The notes under the pieces: model-generated | What the model was told of the DNA's origin: nothing | Database searches by the model: none | What the model saw: the letters and a program-made list of their open reading frames with translations, nothing else | Position numbers and translations under genes: made by a program | Source: Cyclobacteriaceae bacterium | Lineage (GTDB): Bacteria > Bacteroidota > Bacteroidia > Cytophagales > Cyclobacteriaceae | Direction: 5' to 3' | NCBI GenBank assembly: GCA_016787565.1 | Contig: JAEUUG010000009.1 | Coordinates: 186,001 to 250,000, forward strand | Length of the DNA stretch: 64,000 bases | Shown: piece by piece, positions 42,554 to 51,130 of the stretch | How positions within the stretch are numbered: position 1 is the stretch's first letter | Layout: every line of letters starts with the position of its first letter

Positions 42554-43951
42554 TTACTGGAGCTTGAAAAAAAACTCTCCAACGATGTTCGAACTATCCC
42601 ACGTATATTGCTTATCACCGGAAAGGCGAAGAACATTCATGCGCACTTCCTTAAAAACCTGCTCAATGGTTAGTCCGGGTTTGCGCAATGCTTTCAACAG
42701 CTCTTGTGTGTACAAACCATTTCTTCCGGTACCATCCGATGCCACCGAACCTGGAGCTGTAGCGTAAGCAATGAATGAACCCCTCGCCCGCTTCATTTCA
42801 GCCAGCCCCATATCAACACCCCGCGAAGTTGCTGGGAACGGATTATTCCGGCAAGCATCCAGAATAACAATATTCATCCGCGAATTTGATCGCTCCATGT
42901 TGGCCAGTACCATGCGTTGCACCGGAAAGCACATCCGTACCACATCATCTTCAAATTGAACTTTGGCATCAATGGGCACAAGATAATTTTCATCCTGATA
43001 TTGAACACCATGCCCGGCATAGTAAAACAAACCAACGGTTTGATCTTTCGGACCATTCGTCAATTTATCGTGAAACTTGCGCACCGCTTCGCGAATTTGT
43101 ACATAGGTTGCGTTCGTGAGTAACTGCACCTCAAAATCTGAATTACGAAGTTCCGTTGCAATGTCTGTGGCATCGTTTACCGGATTTCTTAACATCCCGA
43201 TTTCTTTGGGATAATTGCTGTTGCCAATGATGAGGGCATACCGTTTTTCATCTTTGTAGGCCGATGAAAGCGCGGGTACCAAACCCGTGTGCACAGACTG
43301 GTTCTGCTGCACCTGTGGTTGATTCGACTGCGGTTTAGTTTCGGATGTTGGATTATTCTTGACAATCACCTGCGTAGTTTTCTTCTCCTCTCCTGCCGTC
43401 CGGGTGGTGGGCGTTGCCGCAGACTTTTTAAGCGAGGCGCTGGCAATTTCCGGATTGTTGGGGTCAAGTGTTTTGGCTTGCGCCAGATCTTGCTGGGCTG
43501 CAGCTGCATCGCCCTGCCGGCTAAAATACTGCGCACGATCAGCTAAAATCTGCGCAGAAAGTTTTCTGTTTTTCTCTGCCGCTGTAAGCGCGAGTTTATA
43601 ATTGCTAATGGCTTCGGTTTGTTTTGCGAGTTTATCGTGGCACCGCGCCATGTACCAGTAAATCGTTCCTTTATTATAATGATTGAGCGCCAAACTCTTC
43701 TCTAAATCATAAAGAGACTTTTGATACTCATGGGTGTTGTAATACGAAAGGCCTCTGTAAAAGTATAAGTCCTCTTCTATCTTCTTGTTACGTTCGCCCT
43801 CTGCAAGCAGGCCTGAAAATTTATCGATTACAACCTGGTATTCACCAGCCTTGTAACGCGCAATACCATCATCGTAGGTTTTGTAGTCCTGGGCGGAAAG
43901 AAAACCCGAAACGAGCATCAACATCAGTAAGCCAAACCAAGACTGCCTCAT
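42554..43951 (-). CDS. Exported TPR-caspase (peptidase C14 family), copy A
   Basis: A 465-residue paralogue of copy B with the same build: signal SWFGLLMLMLVSGFLSAQ, TPR-like repeats (22-165), a Thr/Gln/Asn-rich linker (170-225) and a caspase domain beginning RYALIIGNSNYPKEIGMLRN. Catalytic His is about 314 in FYYAGHGVQ and Cys about 367 in VILDACRNNPF. The C-terminal 70 residues (GLYTQELLKALRKPGLTIEQ and the SGDKQYTWDSSN segment) are nearly identical in both copies, whereas the linkers are unrelated. It is the first gene of the set. Which proteins it cuts, and whether it needs calcium or processing, cannot be told. Confidence 0.88.
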   Translation of the reverse strand: MRQSWFGLLMLMLVSGFLSAQDYKTYDDGIARYKAGEYQVVIDKFSGLLAEGERNKKIEEDLYFYRGLSYYNTHEYQKSLYDLEKSLALNHYNKGTIYWYMARCHDKLAKQTEAISNYKLALTAAEKNRKLSAQILADRAQYFSRQGDAAAAQQDLAQAKTLDPNNPEIASASLKKSAATPTTRTAGEEKKTTQVIVKNNPTSETKPQSNQPQVQQNQSVHTGLVPALSSAYKDEKRYALIIGNSNYPKEIGMLRNPVNDATDIATELRNSDFEVQLLTNATYVQIREAVRKFHDKLTNGPKDQTVGLFYYAGHGVQYQDENYLVPIDAKVQFEDDVVRMCFPVQRMVLANMERSNSRMNIVILDACRNNPFPATSRGVDMGLAEMKRARGSFIAYATAPGSVASDGTGRNGLYTQELLKALRKPGLTIEQVFKEVRMNVLRLSGDKQYTWDSSNIVGEFFFKLQ

Positions 43952-44065
43952 ATTCTAGTTATTCACAATCAGCAATAAAGATAGTCAACAGAATGTATTA
44001 TTGAATCCTTTGCATGAACGTTTTCGCTTCGGTTAGTAAAAAATATCTATTTTTGGCCCAACTGC

Positions 44066-44236
44066 ATGCGAAGTCTAATCCTTCTTTTCCTCTTGTTCTT
44101 CCTGGTTCTGCCTTCGTGCAGCAAAAAATCCAATTCATCCGCTACTATGGTTAAGCCCAAGTATCACCATCGGTGGTATGACCGTAAAAAAGACAAGCAT
44201 ACGCCCCGAACCAGGCAAGTGAAAATCAGAAAGTAG
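44066..44236 (+). CDS. Small basic lipoprotein, 56 residues
   Basis: A short gene that automated length limits would miss. It reads MRSLILLFLLFFLVLPSCSK, a textbook lipoprotein signal with Cys18, followed by a 38-residue basic tail rich in Lys, Arg and His (KPKYHHRWYDRKKDKHTPR). TATTTTTG, an exact TAnnTTTG box, sits at 44048-44055, but this would leave an almost leaderless message. The gene is divergent from caspase copy A and converges with the TetR gene, whose stop is 1 bp away. No known family; a surface or periplasmic peptide is expected. Confidence 0.55.
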   Translation: MRSLILLFLLFFLVLPSCSKKSNSSATMVKPKYHHRWYDRKKDKHTPRTRQVKIRK

Positions 44237-44237
44237 A

Positions 44238-44864
44238 TTAAAGTCCCTTGATCAGGTTGTCGATGTTTTTGCGAAAGAAATGCTTCAACGGACTTTGTTG
44301 ATTAAGGTGTGCGGTAACAATTGAACCCAAAAATACAGACGTTAATAAGTTTGTGATGTCGCGGGTTGAACTGGTTTTTGTAATCTCCTTTTTAAAGATG
44401 GCTTCGAGGGTAAATTTCTCCATCATTTGATCGAGGGAAAGTATTTCAACGGAAGTTATGTTGTCGATATGCGGAAAGAGTAATTTCTTTTCTTCCGGTT
44501 TAACCGGAAAGGGTTTTGGTGGCCTCTTCAAATCCGCCAGATAACCAATCAGGCTCAGCATCAAGCCGGGATGGACTTCGCACTCTTCCGCCAGTTTATC
44601 AAACAGATAGTACACTCCGGTAATACCCTCTTTTGTTTTTTGCTGCAAATCAACCGAGCGGCTCAGGCACCATATCCGAAAGTGATACAGCAATACATCT
44701 TCCTTTTGCGGGAAGTATTTGAAAAATGTAACCTTGGATATCTTCACCTTCTCACAGATATCATCCACATATAAATCTTCAAAGGGTTTCTTTCCGATCA
44801 TTTTCTGGGTTTGTTCCAGAATATGAACTTTCAGGCGCGCAGCCTTTTCTTTTCGCAGGCTCAT
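44238..44864 (-). CDS. TetR-family transcriptional regulator
   Basis: A 208-residue repressor-type protein. The N-terminal DNA-binding domain has the TetR pattern: KVHILEQTQKMIGKKPFEDLYVDDICEKVKISKVTFFKYFPQKEDVL, split here as helix 1 and the helix-turn-helix VDDICEKVKISKVTFFKYF. The C-terminal ligand-binding region is diverged. It is divergently transcribed from the gamma-glutamyltransferase gene with only 59 bp between, so it may regulate that gene and itself. An inverted repeat in that gap is a candidate operator. Confidence 0.92.
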   Translation of the reverse strand: MSLRKEKAARLKVHILEQTQKMIGKKPFEDLYVDDICEKVKISKVTFFKYFPQKEDVLLYHFRIWCLSRSVDLQQKTKEGITGVYYLFDKLAEECEVHPGLMLSLIGYLADLKRPPKPFPVKPEEKKLLFPHIDNITSVEILSLDQMMEKFTLEAIFKKEITKTSSTRDITNLLTSVFLGSIVTAHLNQQSPLKHFFRKNIDNLIKGL

Positions 44865-44871
44865 GGAGTGA

Positions 44872-44913
44872 GTTAAGTTTCGTTTTGAATTAATACTTTT
44901 ATGCCGACTTAAC
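44872..44913. promoter_or_regulatory. Inverted repeat in the TetR/gamma-glutamyltransferase intergenic region
   Basis: GTTAAGT (44872-44878) and ACTTAAC (44907-44913) are perfect inverted arms 28 bp apart in a 59-bp divergent gap. The spacing is long for a single TetR dimer site. Confidence 0.3.
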
Positions 44914-44923
44914 CAAAGTCCTC

Positions 44924-46612
44924 ATGATAAAACGTCTTATTCCACTTTTACTCGTCATTTCAATAGTCGCCTGCCAGACGGCAATAAAGAAAGAACGCAT
45001 CACCGGAAGGATAACCGATTCGGCAATGGTGGTATCAGCTCACCCGCTGGCATCCAGGGCCGGTTCGGAAATTTTGCAGAAAGGTGGTAATGCCATTGAT
45101 GCCGCCATTGCTACTCAACTTGTGCTTGCTGTTGTACACCCTTCGGCTGGTAATGTCGGTGGCGGAGGGTTTATGGTCGTACGGCTGAACGATGGCTCAG
45201 CCTACACGCTGGACTATCGCGAAACAGCACCATCAGGTGCAACCACCAACATGTACCTCGGAGAAACCGGTGAAGTCATTAAGGGCTTAAGTGAAACAGG
45301 TCATTTAGCCAGCGGTGTGCCGGGTACAGTGGCGGGACTGGCAGAGGCACATAAAAAATTTGGAAAACTCCCATGGAAGGAGTTGGTTCAACCGGCTATC
45401 GATCTGGCAATGGATGGCTTTATTTTAACCGAACATGAAGCTGAAGGCTTGAACTATATTCAGGAAGACCTTGAAAAATTCAATTCTATACTACCCAATC
45501 ATCTGATGAACGCATGGAAGGCGGGTGATTCTATTCGACACACTGATCTGGGTTATGCACTGGAAAGAATTCGTGACAACGGACGTGCCGGTTTCTACGA
45601 AGGTAAAACGGCCGACCTTATTGTTGAGGAAATGAAACGCGGTAATGGATTGATTACGCATGAAGATCTACAAGCATACCAGGCCATCTGGCGCGAGCCC
45701 ATTACAGGTGAGTACAAGAATTATAAAATCATTTCCATGCCGCCACCTTCCAGCGGAGGTATTGCCCTGATACAATTATTAAAATCCGTAGAGCCATACC
45801 CGATACAGGAGTGGGGCTGGAATACCGCACCAACTGTTCACCTGATGACGGAAGCGGAACGAAGGGTTTATGCCGACCGAGCCGCCTACCTCGGTGACCC
45901 TGATTTTTTTGAAGTGCCCGTGGATAAGATCACCCATCCGGTATACATTGAAGAGCGCATGAAGACGTTTGATCCGCAAAAAGCAACACCCAGCCGCGAC
46001 ATCAAAGAGGGTGTGTTGCAACCTGGAGAATCGAGTCAAACAACACACCTTTCAGTTATTGATCAATACGGAAATGCAGTGGCTGTAACCACCACACTCA
46101 ATGACGGTTATGGATCGCGCGTAGTCGTGGCTGGTGCCGGATTTATTCTCAACGATGAGATGGACGACTTCAGTATGAAACCCGGTGTGCCGAACATGTA
46201 TGGCGCCATTGGAGGCGAAGCAAATAAAATAATGCCGGGTAAACGTATGCTCAGCTCAATGACGCCCACTATCGTGGAAAAAGACGGACATCTCCTGATG
46301 GTGGTGGGCACTCCGGGTGGAACAACAATTATCACCTCAGTCTTTCAAACTATCCTAAATGTGCTAGAACATAATATGACCATGCAGGAAGCTGTAACCG
46401 CGAAACGATTCCACAGCCAGTGGATACCCGACACTATACAGCCAGAATTCGGTGCTCTGTTAAAGGATGACAGTCTTCAACTGATTCGATACGGCCATAC
46501 GTTCGAGTCGCGGAGCAGCATTGGTCGTGTCGATGCAATCCTGGTTTTAGCGAATGGTAAACTGGAAGGTGGAGCCGACCCGCGCGGAGATGATGCCGCA
46601 GATGGATTTTAG
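44924..46612 (+). CDS. ggt: Gamma-glutamyltransferase (lipoprotein)
   Basis: A 562-residue Ntn hydrolase that cleaves the gamma-glutamyl bond of glutathione and gamma-glutamyl compounds. A lipoprotein signal (LLLVISIVACQ) places it in the envelope. The proenzyme self-cleaves before Thr373 in SSQTTHLSVIDQYGNAVA, giving large and small subunits; GNAIDAAIATQLVLAVVHPSAGNVGGGGF and MLSSMTPTIVEKDGHLLMVVG-type blocks are conserved. Length matches the family. The TetR gene is divergent 59 bp away. Following genes on the strand encode a TPR protein and an S9 peptidase, suggesting periplasmic peptide turnover. Confidence 0.95.
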   Translation: MIKRLIPLLLVISIVACQTAIKKERITGRITDSAMVVSAHPLASRAGSEILQKGGNAIDAAIATQLVLAVVHPSAGNVGGGGFMVVRLNDGSAYTLDYRETAPSGATTNMYLGETGEVIKGLSETGHLASGVPGTVAGLAEAHKKFGKLPWKELVQPAIDLAMDGFILTEHEAEGLNYIQEDLEKFNSILPNHLMNAWKAGDSIRHTDLGYALERIRDNGRAGFYEGKTADLIVEEMKRGNGLITHEDLQAYQAIWREPITGEYKNYKIISMPPPSSGGIALIQLLKSVEPYPIQEWGWNTAPTVHLMTEAERRVYADRAAYLGDPDFFEVPVDKITHPVYIEERMKTFDPQKATPSRDIKEGVLQPGESSQTTHLSVIDQYGNAVAVTTTLNDGYGSRVVVAGAGFILNDEMDDFSMKPGVPNMYGAIGGEANKIMPGKRMLSSMTPTIVEKDGHLLMVVGTPGGTTIITSVFQTILNVLEHNMTMQEAVTAKRFHSQWIPDTIQPEFGALLKDDSLQLIRYGHTFESRSSIGRVDAILVLANGKLEGGADPRGDDAADGF

Positions 46613-46649
46613 AAATCGTTATCGTAACTTGATGCTTGAATAGAACCGA

Positions 46650-48440
46650 ATGAATCGAATACTCATTATCGCACTGGTGCTTCTTGCGCCCCTGTCGTTA
46701 GCCGCTCAGAAAGTAGAACAGATCGTTGAAGCCTACCGGCAAAAAATTCAGGCCACGATCAACTCCACTGATGTTCAGAATATCTACATGGAAGGTGACA
46801 TGTGTTTTAATGAACTATGCTTTCCAGCGAAACTGTATTCGCAACAGCCCAAAGCCATGCGCATTGAACTGGCATTTCAGAACATCACCTTTATACAAAT
46901 TACAAACGACTCTTTAACGTGGGAATATAACCCCCTGACAAAGGTGAATAAGCTGGAACGTTTAAAATCAGGCGATACCGGCAAGAACAAGAAAGACAAC
47001 AATACCTTTAATTATGCCAGCAACGATCTGGCAAACTATAAAACGCTTGGCTACCATGTGAAGCTGCTTGAAAAGAAGAAACTGGATTCGCTGGAAACTT
47101 TCGTTGTTGAACTGGTGAAATCAGCGAAAGATAAAAGCAAGTATTACATCAATACGTCCAGTTACCTGATTAATAAAATTGAGGATAAGGAAGGTAGTTG
47201 GTTTTTTGCGTCCTACAAAAAATTTGATGCGATCTACTTCCCCATGCTATCACAACAGCAGGGTTCGAATGATTTTATCATGAAGTTTAAAACAGTAAAA
47301 TTGAATCAGGAATTCTCCGATACACTTTTCACCATACCTGCCATCGCGTATGCCAATTCCCTGAAAGGAACTTCTAAAAAGTCGTCCTTCGAATATTATT
47401 TCGAAAAAGCAGAAGCCCATTACGATGCGGGCCGTGCTGATAGTGCGGTGGCCTTCTACGATAAAGCCATCCGCTTAAATAAAGAATCAGAGGGTGCCTA
47501 TAACAAAAGGGGGCTTTCAAAAATTGATCTGGGCGATTACTACGGAGCCATCGGTGATTTTAACCACGCACTGGAAATTAACGCATCGAGTGCATCGGCT
47601 TATAACAATCGCGGCCTAGCCAAATATTATCTCAACGACCAGGCCAGCGCTATCGTGGATTACAATAAAGCCCTGCAATTAGACAAGACCATGGCCGTAA
47701 CGTACCAGAACCGCGGGCTCTCATACACGCGCCTGGAGAAATACGATGAAGCAATTCGGGATTTTGATGAAATCATCCGGCTAAAGCCAACGTCTGGTAT
47801 TAACTATTTCAATAAAGCCGTTTGCCTGGCTGAGCTGGAGAAATACGATGAAGCCATCTCACATTACAACCTCAGTCTGAAAAATAATTATCGCAGCGAT
47901 GAGGTCTACAACTACAAAGGTGTGTCGTTCTACCAATTGGAGCAATACGACAGTGCTATTCAAAATTTTTCTACCGCCATCAAAGCAAACACGAAAAACC
48001 TGACGTATTTCGAAAACAGAGGTCGCTCCTACTATGCAAAAGAAAAATACAAAGAAGCCATCGCAGATTTCGAACGAGGCCTGAAGCTTGATGATAAAAA
48101 CTCAGGCTTGTATAACATGATCGGCTTGAGCGAATATTTCATGGACAATCACAAAGCCGCCATTAAGCTTTATACCAAAGCTATTGAGCTCAATCCGAAA
48201 GAAGCAGTATACTTTGATAACCGGGCAGCAGCTAAAGAATCATTGGATGATTATGTTGGCGCCATTCTCGATTATGATGAATCCATCAAACTCTATCCCA
48301 ACGATGCTTCTGTTTTCTATAAGCGCGGACTTGTAAAAATTTACAGCAGTAAAAAGTATGAAGGCTGCCTCGATCTGGCTACAGCCAACGAGATGAAATA
48401 TGAAGATGCCAAAGAAGCAATCTTAAAAAACTGTAACTGA
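46650..48440 (+). CDS. Secreted protein with LolA-like N-terminal region and TPR array
   Basis: A 596-residue exported protein with signal ILIIALVLLAPLSLAAQ. Residues 20-220 are beta-rich with AMRIELAFQNITFIQITNDSLTWEYN, reminiscent of LolA/LolB-like lipid-carrier folds. Residues 230-590 are about ten TPR units, each with the A-Y-x-N-R-G-L pattern, for example SAYNNRGLAKYYLNDQASAI and AVTYQNRGLSYTRLEKYDEA. It probably acts as a scaffold in the periplasm; a partner is unknown. It starts 37 bp after ggt, and the peptidase gene follows 91 bp later. Confidence 0.8.
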   Translation: MNRILIIALVLLAPLSLAAQKVEQIVEAYRQKIQATINSTDVQNIYMEGDMCFNELCFPAKLYSQQPKAMRIELAFQNITFIQITNDSLTWEYNPLTKVNKLERLKSGDTGKNKKDNNTFNYASNDLANYKTLGYHVKLLEKKKLDSLETFVVELVKSAKDKSKYYINTSSYLINKIEDKEGSWFFASYKKFDAIYFPMLSQQQGSNDFIMKFKTVKLNQEFSDTLFTIPAIAYANSLKGTSKKSSFEYYFEKAEAHYDAGRADSAVAFYDKAIRLNKESEGAYNKRGLSKIDLGDYYGAIGDFNHALEINASSASAYNNRGLAKYYLNDQASAIVDYNKALQLDKTMAVTYQNRGLSYTRLEKYDEAIRDFDEIIRLKPTSGINYFNKAVCLAELEKYDEAISHYNLSLKNNYRSDEVYNYKGVSFYQLEQYDSAIQNFSTAIKANTKNLTYFENRGRSYYAKEKYKEAIADFERGLKLDDKNSGLYNMIGLSEYFMDNHKAAIKLYTKAIELNPKEAVYFDNRAAAKESLDDYVGAILDYDESIKLYPNDASVFYKRGLVKIYSSKKYEGCLDLATANEMKYEDAKEAILKNCN

Positions 48441-48531
48441 GCGCACGTACCTTCTATTTACCTCTTACACGAAAAGTCTTTTTGTGTCCGCAGAAACCAT
48501 TCAACTTCCCACAAGTTTTAAATCGCTTACT

Positions 48532-50898
48532 ATGTTTAAAATCTATACTACCGTTTTCGGCATATTTATCACTGTACTTTCCGTTGCACAAACAAAGCCT
48601 GAACTTACTGTTCAGCACATCATGCGCGACCCCAAAACCTGGATCGGCACGTCTCCCTCAAACCCATATTGGTCTGAAGACAGCAAGACCATCTATTTTA
48701 GGTGGAATCCGGAAGTTAACCCCGATGATTCATTGTATCAAGTTTCGATTTCGGGTGGGCAACCTAACCTTGTGAAGTCGATTGAACTAAACACACTCAC
48801 ATCGCCCTCTGGCGTTTATTCGAAAGACCGCACTAAAAAACTATTTACACGCAACGGAGATATTTTTATCATTGAAACGGGTTCAGGGAAGATCAGTCAG
48901 CTTACCAACACACTTACGTGGGAAAGTAGTCCGGCATTTACACGGATTCCCTCACGGATTACCTTTACTGCCGAGGGCAATTTATTTTTACTTGATACGC
49001 GCAACGGACAACTCACCCAGTTAACCGATTTTAAATCAGGATCAGAGAAGAAGGAAAAGAAAAAATCCGAACAGGATGAATGGCTGAGCAACGATGAACT
49101 CACAACCATGCAGGTTTTACACGATAGAAAGCAAAAAGCAGATCAAATAAAAAAAATAACGGATCAGCGAAAGCCCAAACGTCCGGTTTCGTTTTACCTC
49201 GAAGGAAGAACAGTTTCAAATTTACAACTCAGTCCGGATGAAAAATTTATCACCTTCATACTGCGCAAAAATCCGGACGATCCAAAAAGCACGATCGTTC
49301 CAAATTATGTAACCGAATCATCGTATACCGAAAGTATTTCGACACGCCCTAAGGTTGGCAGTCCGCAGGCCGATCAACAACTTGGAATATATAATATTGT
49401 AAGAGACAGTATTTACATGCTGCGTGTGGATCAGCTTCCCGGAATTACCAACCAGCCAGACTACAAAAGGGATTATCCATCCAAGAAATCAGAAGTAAAT
49501 AAACCGAAAGCGCGTGAGGCTATTGCATTTAATCCGGTGTGGTCGGAAGATGGAAAATATGCTGTGCTGAATGTACGTTCGAAAGACAATAAAGATCGGT
49601 GGATTGCCTTGCTGGACGTGGCTACGGAAAATCTGTATTCACTCGATCATCAACATGACGAAGCCTGGATTGGAGGGCCAGGCATAAACGCAGGTGACCT
49701 TGGTTGGATGCCTGACCAAAAGCGGGTTTGGTTTCAATCGGAAGTAAGTGGGTACTCCCATCTTTACACCGTTGATGTAGCAACGAACGAAAAGCGCGCG
49801 CTCACGAGCGGAAAGTTCGAAGTATACAACCCACGGATTTCCACTGACAAAAAGTTCTGGTACTTCGAAGCCAACATCAATCATCCGGGCGACCGGCAAT
49901 TGTATTACTTGCCGCTGGAAGGTGGAGCTCCAACAAAAATTACCACCCTGAGCGGTGGAAACAACACCTACTTGTCACCTGATGAAAAAAAGATTGCTGT
50001 GCTGCATTCCTCCAGCAATCAGCCGTGGGAATTGTATGTGATGGACAATCCGGTAACAACCAAAAAATCAAGCACACGTCAACTTACTCAATCACAGCGG
50101 CAAGAATTTAAATCCTATCCCTGGCGAAAGCCGGAAGTCATCACCTTTCCTGCACGTGATGGTGAACAGGTCTACGCCCGCTTATATAAACCGGAAGGAA
50201 AAGCAACGAGCGGACCTGCCGTGATCTTTGTGCACGGTGCCGGTTATTTACAAAATGCACACCTGTGGTGGAGTAGTTATTTCCGTGAATACATGTTTCA
50301 CAATCTTCTTGTTGATAAGGGCTATACTGTACTGGATATTGATTACCGCGGCAGTGCAGGCTACGGACGCAACTGGCGAACAGGAATTTATCGTCACATG
50401 GGTGGGAAAGATTTGTCCGATCATGTTGATGGTGCAAAATTTCTGGTTGAGTCTCTGGGTGTTGATCCGAAAAAGATTGGTCTCTATGGCGGTTCGTACG
50501 GTGGCTTCATGACCCTTATGGCCATGTTCACTGAGCCTGATGTCTTTGCTGCCGGTGCTGCTTTGCGTTCGGTCACCGACTGGGCACATTACAATCATCC
50601 TTATACAGCCAACATACTTAACACACCTGTTGAAGATAGCATTGCTTACCGAAAGAGTTCACCCCTATATTTTGCTGAAGGACTAAAAGGACACTTGCTG
50701 ATTTGCCACGGCATGATTGACACCAATGTGCATTTTCAGGATGTGGTGCGGCTAACGCAACGACTGATAGAATTGAAAAAAGAAAACTGGGAACTCGCTG
50801 TTTATCCGTTGGAGGATCACGGCTTTGTTGAACCCAGCAGTTGGACGGATGAATACCGCAGGATACTAAAATTGTTTGAGGATACGTTGAAAAACTAA
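48532..50898 (+). CDS. S9 family (DPP4/acylaminoacyl-like) prolyl oligopeptidase
   Basis: A 788-residue exported peptidase. The ATG at 48532 gives signal KIYTTVFGIFITVLSVAQ; an in-frame GTG at 48484 adds 16 residues and is less likely. Residues 30-530 form a DPP-type beta-propeller with DPP-IV-like repeats, and the catalytic hydrolase domain follows: nucleophile Ser in KIGLYGGSYGGFMTLM, Asp in CHGMIDTNVHFQD, His in PLEDHGFVEP. The VIFVHGAGYLQNAH loop forms the oxyanion hole. It removes dipeptides or cleaves short peptides in the periplasm. Its place after ggt and the TPR protein fits a peptide-use group. Confidence 0.93.
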   Translation: MFKIYTTVFGIFITVLSVAQTKPELTVQHIMRDPKTWIGTSPSNPYWSEDSKTIYFRWNPEVNPDDSLYQVSISGGQPNLVKSIELNTLTSPSGVYSKDRTKKLFTRNGDIFIIETGSGKISQLTNTLTWESSPAFTRIPSRITFTAEGNLFLLDTRNGQLTQLTDFKSGSEKKEKKKSEQDEWLSNDELTTMQVLHDRKQKADQIKKITDQRKPKRPVSFYLEGRTVSNLQLSPDEKFITFILRKNPDDPKSTIVPNYVTESSYTESISTRPKVGSPQADQQLGIYNIVRDSIYMLRVDQLPGITNQPDYKRDYPSKKSEVNKPKAREAIAFNPVWSEDGKYAVLNVRSKDNKDRWIALLDVATENLYSLDHQHDEAWIGGPGINAGDLGWMPDQKRVWFQSEVSGYSHLYTVDVATNEKRALTSGKFEVYNPRISTDKKFWYFEANINHPGDRQLYYLPLEGGAPTKITTLSGGNNTYLSPDEKKIAVLHSSSNQPWELYVMDNPVTTKKSSTRQLTQSQRQEFKSYPWRKPEVITFPARDGEQVYARLYKPEGKATSGPAVIFVHGAGYLQNAHLWWSSYFREYMFHNLLVDKGYTVLDIDYRGSAGYGRNWRTGIYRHMGGKDLSDHVDGAKFLVESLGVDPKKIGLYGGSYGGFMTLMAMFTEPDVFAAGAALRSVTDWAHYNHPYTANILNTPVEDSIAYRKSSPLYFAEGLKGHLLICHGMIDTNVHFQDVVRLTQRLIELKKENWELAVYPLEDHGFVEPSSWTDEYRRILKLFEDTLKN

Positions 50899-51130
50899 GG
50901 GCGATCAAAGTATCCGTACAGAATATCGATTCGCAAAAGGTTCTTGGTAAATGAACTGCCCCAGTAACAACTACCCCATGTATTTCTTTATTGGTAAGTC
51001 TCATTCAACGGCACCCACACCACCAACAAAGAGATACGTGATTAAGCGATGGATTGATTTTTTTTGAAATCAATCCTTAATTTAAACGCTCAGACTATTT
51101 TACTAATAATCTAAGTAACGATTGTAACAA

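Noticed and set aside
50618-51004. A 128-codon minus-strand frame over the end of the S9 peptidase and the following gap
   Set aside because: Most of it is antisense to the catalytic domain of the peptidase; the rest has no family resemblance. I treat 50899-51130 as non-coding.
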